Position numbers and translations under genes: made by a program. A stretch of DNA of 64,000 nt from Sphingomonas phyllosphaerae (lineage in GTDB: Bacteria; Pseudomonadota; Alphaproteobacteria; Sphingomonadales; Sphingomonadaceae): NCBI GenBank assembly GCA_036946405.1, contig JAQIJC010000001.1, positions 2,803,501-2,867,500 of the forward strand. The letters are read 5' to 3'. Under the pieces are notes generated by a model. The model was not told where the DNA came from. It worked only from the letters and a program-made list of their open reading frames with translations, and ran no database searches. Positions 59,176 through 64,000 of the stretch are shown here, piece after piece. How positions within the stretch are numbered: the first letter of the stretch is position 1; the number at the start of each line of letters is the position of its first letter.

Positions 59176-60480
59176 TCATCTCGCGCCGACAGCACAGCGT
59201 CGATCGCCGCCGGCCAGCAGCGCGAGCGCGATGACGCTGCCTGCGATCGGTACGATCGTCGCCATCAACGAAACCAGTTCGACCGACGCACCGTTGGGCA
59301 GCGGCAATCGCAGCGGCCGGAGCGCGACGATCGCGGCAAACAGCAACGTGCCGAATGCCGCGGCGGTCTTTAGCACCGCCAGGAACAATCCGACCGGCGT
59401 CGCCTCATGCTGCGCGCCCTCCGCCATCGCGTCCCGGACCGTTGCGGTCAGCAATGCCCAGATCGCGAGGTTCATTCCGCCCAGACCCACCCCCAGACAC
59501 GCCAGCAGCATGGTTTCGCCACGGCTGGCGGGCGTGATCGTCAGCGCCAGCAGCACCAGCGCGGTTACCCCGTGCGCCGCGATCGCGATCGCGGACGAAG
59601 AGCAGCGGCGTGCCACCGCCATCCAGCCGGGCAGCGCGAGCGATTGCGCGATCGTCAACGTCAGCAACGCCGCCCCCGCCCATGCCGGATCACCGCGCAC
59701 CGCCGCGCCGTAAAAAGGCAACGCGCGCTGGAACACCGGGACCAACGCCGCCTGCGCCGCGATCAGCAGCAGCAGGCGCCGGAACGGCGGATTGGCCCAA
59801 TAGGCGCGCAGCGGCAGCATCGCCCGAGCGTTGCCGGCCCCGCCCGGCGGTGGCGGGAGCCTGCGCGTCGACCAGACGGCCAGCAACAGCGTCCCGACAT
59901 ATAGCGCCCCGCCCACCATCGCGCCGCTGGCGAAGGACTGACGCTGGGCGGCGGCTCCTGCGAGCGACAGGCTCGATCCCGACGCCAGCGCCAGCAACGC
60001 GACCCCGGCGGCGCTGAACAACAGCCGCAATCCCGAGACCCGCGCGGCATCGCCGGGGCCATGCGCGACGCGGATCAGCAAGGTGTTATGGCCGACGTCG
60101 CACAGCGAGTAACCGATCCGGCACAACAGGATCGCCGCAGCCACCGCAGCCGGCGTCGGCAGGACGAAGATCAACCAGAACCCAGCGCCGCACAGTGGCG
60201 CGCCGATCACGACCAGTCTGGCGAGATCGTGCGCGCCACCACGCGCGTCGGTCCAGCGCGCAATCGCGAGATCGAGCGCTGCGTCCCCCAGCAGCGCGAC
60301 CGCCAACGACACGCCCGCGGCAAGCGACCCGAACCCGGCGATCGACACGAGGTAATAGAGCATCATGCTCTCGAAGCTCGTCCACACCACGCTCTTGCCC
60401 AGATTGGCGGCGCTATAGCTCACCTGCATGGGCAGGCGCAGCGACGGCCGCGATGTTGAAGCGGATGCGAGGCGAGTCAT
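59176..60480 (-). CDS. MFS/GPH-type sugar transporter
   Basis: A 434-residue membrane protein with about 12 helices. It resembles the glycoside-pentoside-hexuronide cation symporter group: VSYSAANLGKSVVWTSFESM at the N-terminus and GIGYSLCDVGHNTLLIRVAH-like central loop (RIGYSLCDVGHNTLL seen). ATG at 60480 is behind a moderate ribosome-binding site. Divergent from the ROK regulator, so probably under its control. Confidence 0.8.
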   Translation of the reverse strand: MTRLASASTSRPSLRLPMQVSYSAANLGKSVVWTSFESMMLYYLVSIAGFGSLAAGVSLAVALLGDAALDLAIARWTDARGGAHDLARLVVIGAPLCGAGFWLIFVLPTPAAVAAAILLCRIGYSLCDVGHNTLLIRVAHGPGDAARVSGLRLLFSAAGVALLALASGSSLSLAGAAAQRQSFASGAMVGGALYVGTLLLAVWSTRRLPPPPGGAGNARAMLPLRAYWANPPFRRLLLLIAAQAALVPVFQRALPFYGAAVRGDPAWAGAALLTLTIAQSLALPGWMAVARRCSSSAIAIAAHGVTALVLLALTITPASRGETMLLACLGVGLGGMNLAIWALLTATVRDAMAEGAQHEATPVGLFLAVLKTAAAFGTLLFAAIVALRPLRLPLPNGASVELVSLMATIVPIAGSVIALALLAGGDRRCAVGAR

Positions 60481-60510
60481 CGGACACCGCCTATTACCAC
60501 CCGCTTTCAT

Positions 60511-60532
60511 TTATTTGACACGTCGTAAATAT
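60511..60532. promoter_or_regulatory. Candidate ROK operator between divergent genes
   Basis: TTATTTGACACGTCGTAAATAT has TTATTT and AAATAT half-sites around an ACGT centre, like NagC/Mlc-type operators. It lies 12 bases before the ROK start and about 30 bases before the MFS start, able to control both. Confidence 0.5.
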
Positions 60533-60543
60533 ATCCGCTCATC

Positions 60544-61683
60544 ATGCCCCCTTCTCACCACCCGCAAATCCGCTTGAACGAGCCGCAACGCCGGGTGCTG
60601 ATGCAATTGCGGATCGAGGGTGCCACGCCGCGCACCCGGCTCGCGCAGTTGCTCGGGATGAACGGTGCGACGATGACGCGGCTGACTCAGTCGCTCCTTG
60701 CGCTCGACCTGATCGAGGAACTCGACGCCTGCGATCCGCACGGGCGCGGGCGGCCGATGCTGCCGCTGACCGTGTCGGGACATGGCGGCTGGGCGATCGG
60801 CGCGACGCCGCATCCCGGCTGGCTGGAACTCGTGATCGTCGATTTTCGCGGACGGCCGATCGTTCACGACACCACGCCGTTCGACAGCCCCGATCCGCGC
60901 GTCTTCGCGCAGACCGTAGAGAAACGGCTGCAGGTGCTCGCCGCGACGCACGGCTTCATGCGCGGCAAGTTTCTCGGGATGGGCGTCGCCGTTCCCGGCT
61001 ATGCGTTGCCCGGTGACCGCAACCGGCGCATCGTCGTCGATCGCGTCGCGGGGTGGAACGAGGTGCCGCTCGCCGAGGTGATCGGCGACGCCTTGGGGAT
61101 GCCAGTCTGGATCGAGAACGACGCGAGCGCGGCGGCGCTCGCCGAATATTATCAGGACGGCATCATCGGTCGCTACCGCTCGGTCCTCACGCTGTTTCTC
61201 GGCCATGGGATCGGCGGCGGGCTGATCGCTGAACGCGACCTGTTCCTTGGCGAACACGGCAATGCCGGCGAGGTGGGGCGCCTCTTCCCCGGCGACCGCG
61301 AGCGTCCCTCGGGGATCGACCTGCTCCGCGTCCTCCACGAGGCGGGCGTCGCGATCGATTCGCTCGCGGAGATCGAGGCGCTCCTCGACACGCAGGCACC
61401 GCTGATCGCCACGTGGCGCGATCGTGTCATCGCCCAGCTCGATCTGGCGGTGACCAGCGGGACGGTCTGGCTCGATCCCGGCGCGATCGTCATCTCCGGG
61501 GCGCTGCCGCCAGCGCTGCTGCGGCAGATCGCGGAGGGTTTGGCGGAGCGATCACGGCGTCGCAGCGACGGCTTTCGATCGACGCTGCCCGCGATCCATG
61601 CCTCGACGATCGGTAGCCGCGCGGTTGTCATCGGCGCGGCGATGATCCCTGTCCACGCGGTCACCGCGGGGGCGACGAATTAA
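60544..61683 (+). CDS. ROK-family transcriptional regulator
   Basis: A 379-residue ROK protein: an N-terminal winged HTH (NEPQRRVLMQLRIEGATPRT) and a C-terminal sugar-kinase-like domain with GMGVAVPGYALPG and WIENDASAAALAEYY. The family zinc motif CxCGxxGC is absent: after GEHGNAGEVGRLFP no cysteines follow, so it may bind sugar differently or not bind zinc. Likely a repressor of the MFS gene and receptor. Confidence 0.87.
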   Translation: MPPSHHPQIRLNEPQRRVLMQLRIEGATPRTRLAQLLGMNGATMTRLTQSLLALDLIEELDACDPHGRGRPMLPLTVSGHGGWAIGATPHPGWLELVIVDFRGRPIVHDTTPFDSPDPRVFAQTVEKRLQVLAATHGFMRGKFLGMGVAVPGYALPGDRNRRIVVDRVAGWNEVPLAEVIGDALGMPVWIENDASAAALAEYYQDGIIGRYRSVLTLFLGHGIGGGLIAERDLFLGEHGNAGEVGRLFPGDRERPSGIDLLRVLHEAGVAIDSLAEIEALLDTQAPLIATWRDRVIAQLDLAVTSGTVWLDPGAIVISGALPPALLRQIAEGLAERSRRRSDGFRSTLPAIHASTIGSRAVVIGAAMIPVHAVTAGATN

Positions 61684-61693
61684 TTACATGTAA
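61684..61693. promoter_or_regulatory. TTACATGTAA palindrome upstream of the receptor gene
   Basis: A perfect 10-base palindrome just behind the ROK stop, 62 bases before the receptor ATG. May be part of the receptor promoter or an operator half-site. Confidence 0.3.
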
Positions 61694-61755
61694 GAAAATA
61701 AAACTGTCATCGTTCATCGCCATCGCGCCCGGCATCGAGATCACCGGGGGCCGAG

Positions 61756-64000
61756 ATGAAGACCAGATTGCTGATAAGCGTCGCGCTGTACGCCACGCCG
61801 TTCCTGAACCAGCCAGCATTTGCGCAGGCCGATACCGCGACCACCGATGCCGCGACGACCGCCGCGACCGAGAACGACGTGCCGTCCGACATCATCGTGA
61901 CCGGCTCGGCGCGTCAGCAACGGCGCTTCGACGTTTCCTATGCGGTCAACTCTTTGTCGCAAAACGACATCCAGAAGCTCGCGCCGAAGAGCACGACCGA
62001 CCTGATCGGTACGTTGCCCGGCATCCATGTCGAGGCGACCGGCGGCGAGGTGCAGAACATCACCCGCGTGCGCGGCATCCCGACCGATCGCGGGTTCCTT
62101 TACTATCAGCAGGACGGCCTGCCGCTGTACCAGGAACTGGACGGCTGGTTCTTCAACCAGGGCGACGGCATGAACCGCCTCGACCTGATGACCGACCGGA
62201 TCGAGGTCGTGCGCGGCGGCCCGGCACCCATCTATGCCAGCACCGCGGCCGCGATCGCCAACGTCATCACCGTCACCGGCACCCCGACGACGCGCGGCAA
62301 GGTGCAGGCGACGGTCGGCGATACGGGCTATTACCGGCTCGACGCCTATCAGGCCGGGCCGCTCGGCGGCGACACCTATTACGCGATCGGCGGCTTCCTG
62401 CGCCGTCACGACGGCTATCGCGACTCAGGCTTTCCCAGCGATCGCGGCGGTCAGATCCGGGCGAACATCCGGCACGACCTGTCGAACGGCTTCATCAAGC
62501 TGTCCGGGCAATATACCGACGACCACAACGTCTTCTATCTGTCGATCCCGACCAACGATCCGCGCGATCCGAAGGTCAGCCTGAACAAATATATCGACTA
62601 TTTCACCGGCACGCTGAACACGCCCGCGCTGCGCGATGTCGCCATTCGCTACCGCGATCCCGGCGGCGCGATCCGCACCCAGCGCGGCGATCTCGCCAAT
62701 GGCCGCCACATCCGCTTCGGCAATGCCGCGCTCGACTATGAGGGCGATTACGGTGACTGGCACGTCTCCGCGAAGGGCGGCATGACGTTCGGCAACGTCC
62801 ACTTCGACGCCTTCTACTCGACCTCCAACCCGGTCGACGCGACCGCCTTCGCCAACAGCTATGCCGCCGCCGCGACCACCGCGTTCGGCGCGAACGTCGC
62901 CGGGCTCGGCTACAGCTTCGCCGGCAGCAACGGGCTCGACCGCTACGATCCGTCGCGTGACTCAGGTCTGGTGATGCAGGCGCAATATCGCTCGATCCAG
63001 ACCGACTTCTACGCGACGCAGGGCGATATGTCGGTCACGCGCAAGTTCGACACCGGCATCGGCACGCACGATCTGCGCATCGGCACTTACGGCTCGCTCT
63101 GGGGCCAGAAGATGTTCACCGCCTATCAAAACTATCTCATTCAGGTGAAATCGCAGCCACGCACGCTCGATCTCGCCGCTTATTCGGCGGCCGGCGCGGT
63201 ACTCGGCTACGTGACGGACAAGGGATCGCTGAACGATGCGGTTTCCTTGAACGCCGGCAATGTCGACGGGCAGTTGATCGCGCTCTACGGCACCGACACC
63301 TGGGACATCACGGATCGCTTGCGCCTCGACGGCGGCATCCGCCGCGAATGGTACAGCTACAGCGGCTATGCCCGGCTGAGCGCGACGTACAATCTCGGCG
63401 ATCCGACGACGCTGGCCGACGACAAGACGCGCGGCTTCACCGGCATGATCGGAACGTTGCGGCTGAAGCAACAGGCGACCAACTGGACCGTCGGCGCCAA
63501 TTACGACCTGAGCCACGATATCGGCATGTACCTGCGCGCCTCGCAGCTCGCCGTGCCGGTCGGCACGACGATCGCCTTCAACTACCCGACCCCCACCGTC
63601 GTCCCGACGAAGGCGAAGCTGTACGAGGCGGGCGTCAAGCTCGCGACGGGCGGCTCGTACCTCTACGTCACCGGCTTCTACACCAAGTTCGACCCGCTCA
63701 ACGCCAGCTTCGCGGGCTTCAACCCGGCGACCGGGCGCGCGGACGTGACGACCACCTTCATCGGCACTGCCGAGACGAAGGGCATGGAGGCGGACGGTCG
63801 TCTTCGGCTGCCGGGGCCGTTCTCGCTCGCCGGATCGGTGACCTTCCAGAGGCCGCGCTACCTCAACTTTAGCAGCAACACCGGCCTCGACGGCAGCCGC
63901 GCCAACGGCAAGCAGATCGTCCGCGAGCCCAAGCTGTTCCTCAACATCCGCCCGACCGCCGATTTCGCCATCGGCGCTGCGACCGTCAGCCTCTACGGCC
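61756..64000 (+). CDS. TonB-dependent receptor (incomplete at window end)
   Basis: An outer-membrane receptor, open for 748 codons to the window end. Signal peptide MKTRLLISVALYATPFLN, then a plug domain (SDIIVTGSARQQRRFDVSYA, IQKLAPKSTTDLIGTLPG, VRGIPTDRGFLYYQQDG, IEVVRGGPAPIYAS) and beta-barrel strands. The plug lacks an N-terminal signalling extension. Next to a ROK regulator and a sugar transporter it is probably a carbohydrate (glycan fragment) receptor. The stop codon and C-terminal part lie outside the window. Confidence 0.9.
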   Translation, partial: MKTRLLISVALYATPFLNQPAFAQADTATTDAATTAATENDVPSDIIVTGSARQQRRFDVSYAVNSLSQNDIQKLAPKSTTDLIGTLPGIHVEATGGEVQNITRVRGIPTDRGFLYYQQDGLPLYQELDGWFFNQGDGMNRLDLMTDRIEVVRGGPAPIYASTAAAIANVITVTGTPTTRGKVQATVGDTGYYRLDAYQAGPLGGDTYYAIGGFLRRHDGYRDSGFPSDRGGQIRANIRHDLSNGFIKLSGQYTDDHNVFYLSIPTNDPRDPKVSLNKYIDYFTGTLNTPALRDVAIRYRDPGGAIRTQRGDLANGRHIRFGNAALDYEGDYGDWHVSAKGGMTFGNVHFDAFYSTSNPVDATAFANSYAAAATTAFGANVAGLGYSFAGSNGLDRYDPSRDSGLVMQAQYRSIQTDFYATQGDMSVTRKFDTGIGTHDLRIGTYGSLWGQKMFTAYQNYLIQVKSQPRTLDLAAYSAAGAVLGYVTDKGSLNDAVSLNAGNVDGQLIALYGTDTWDITDRLRLDGGIRREWYSYSGYARLSATYNLGDPTTLADDKTRGFTGMIGTLRLKQQATNWTVGANYDLSHDIGMYLRASQLAVPVGTTIAFNYPTPTVVPTKAKLYEAGVKLATGGSYLYVTGFYTKFDPLNASFAGFNPATGRADVTTTFIGTAETKGMEADGRLRLPGPFSLAGSVTFQRPRYLNFSSNTGLDGSRANGKQIVREPKLFLNIRPTADFAIGAATVSLYG

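Overview
The window is about 64 kb of high-GC chromosomal DNA from an alphaproteobacterium, most likely a sphingomonad (Sphingomonas or a close relative). Three things point there: a circularly permuted two-piece tmRNA whose tag reads ANDNEALAIAA, the cpoB-tilS-ftsH gene order, and several intergenic inverted-repeat families of the kind scattered through sphingomonad genomes. No tRNA, rRNA, CRISPR array, integrase or transposase was seen.

Positions 1-29500 are mostly housekeeping genes: msrB, an acyl-CoA dehydrogenase/SDR pair, ssrA, an Rrf2 regulator, ligA, ftsH-tilS-cpoB, a RodZ-like protein, ptsP, ruvB, ispH-thrB-rnhA and a UbiB/ABC1 kinase. Within this part, 21605-27988 is a tightly overlapping minus-strand operon for leucine catabolism (ivd, mccB, a small secreted protein, mccA, a MaoC hydratase and a CitE-like lyase). 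Its gene content matches the mycobacterial Rv2498c-Rv2502c set rather than the usual liu operon, with a divergent LysR gene beside it.

Positions 29496-39618 form one long minus-strand unit: a TorF-type porin, a 27-residue membrane micropeptide, kdpF, kdpA, kdpB, kdpC, kdpD, kdpE and a glycosyltransferase that overlaps kdpE. A GC-rich inverted repeat sits between kdpB and kdpC.

Positions 40031-59068 are an exopolysaccharide locus. It encodes a PEP-CTERM protein, four glycosyltransferases, a GH16 hydrolase, an EpsL-like outer-membrane protein, a pyruvyl transferase, a flippase, the outer-membrane export protein, chain-length protein and EpsG-like ATPase trio, a DUF1800/DUF1501 pair, and a second GH16 enzyme that is a lipoprotein. 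No polymerase, priming transferase or exosortase gene is present, so the locus depends on genes elsewhere.

Positions 59176-64000 hold a carbohydrate-uptake module: an MFS/GPH-type transporter, a divergent ROK regulator and a TonB-dependent receptor that runs off the window end. Next to a secreted GH16 enzyme, it could take up glycan fragments. The most interesting unexplained items are two tandem hairpins with identical loops beside ssrA, the DUF1800/DUF1501 pair in the polysaccharide locus, the Mycobacterium-like leucine operon, and the micropeptide and glycosyltransferase attached to kdp.
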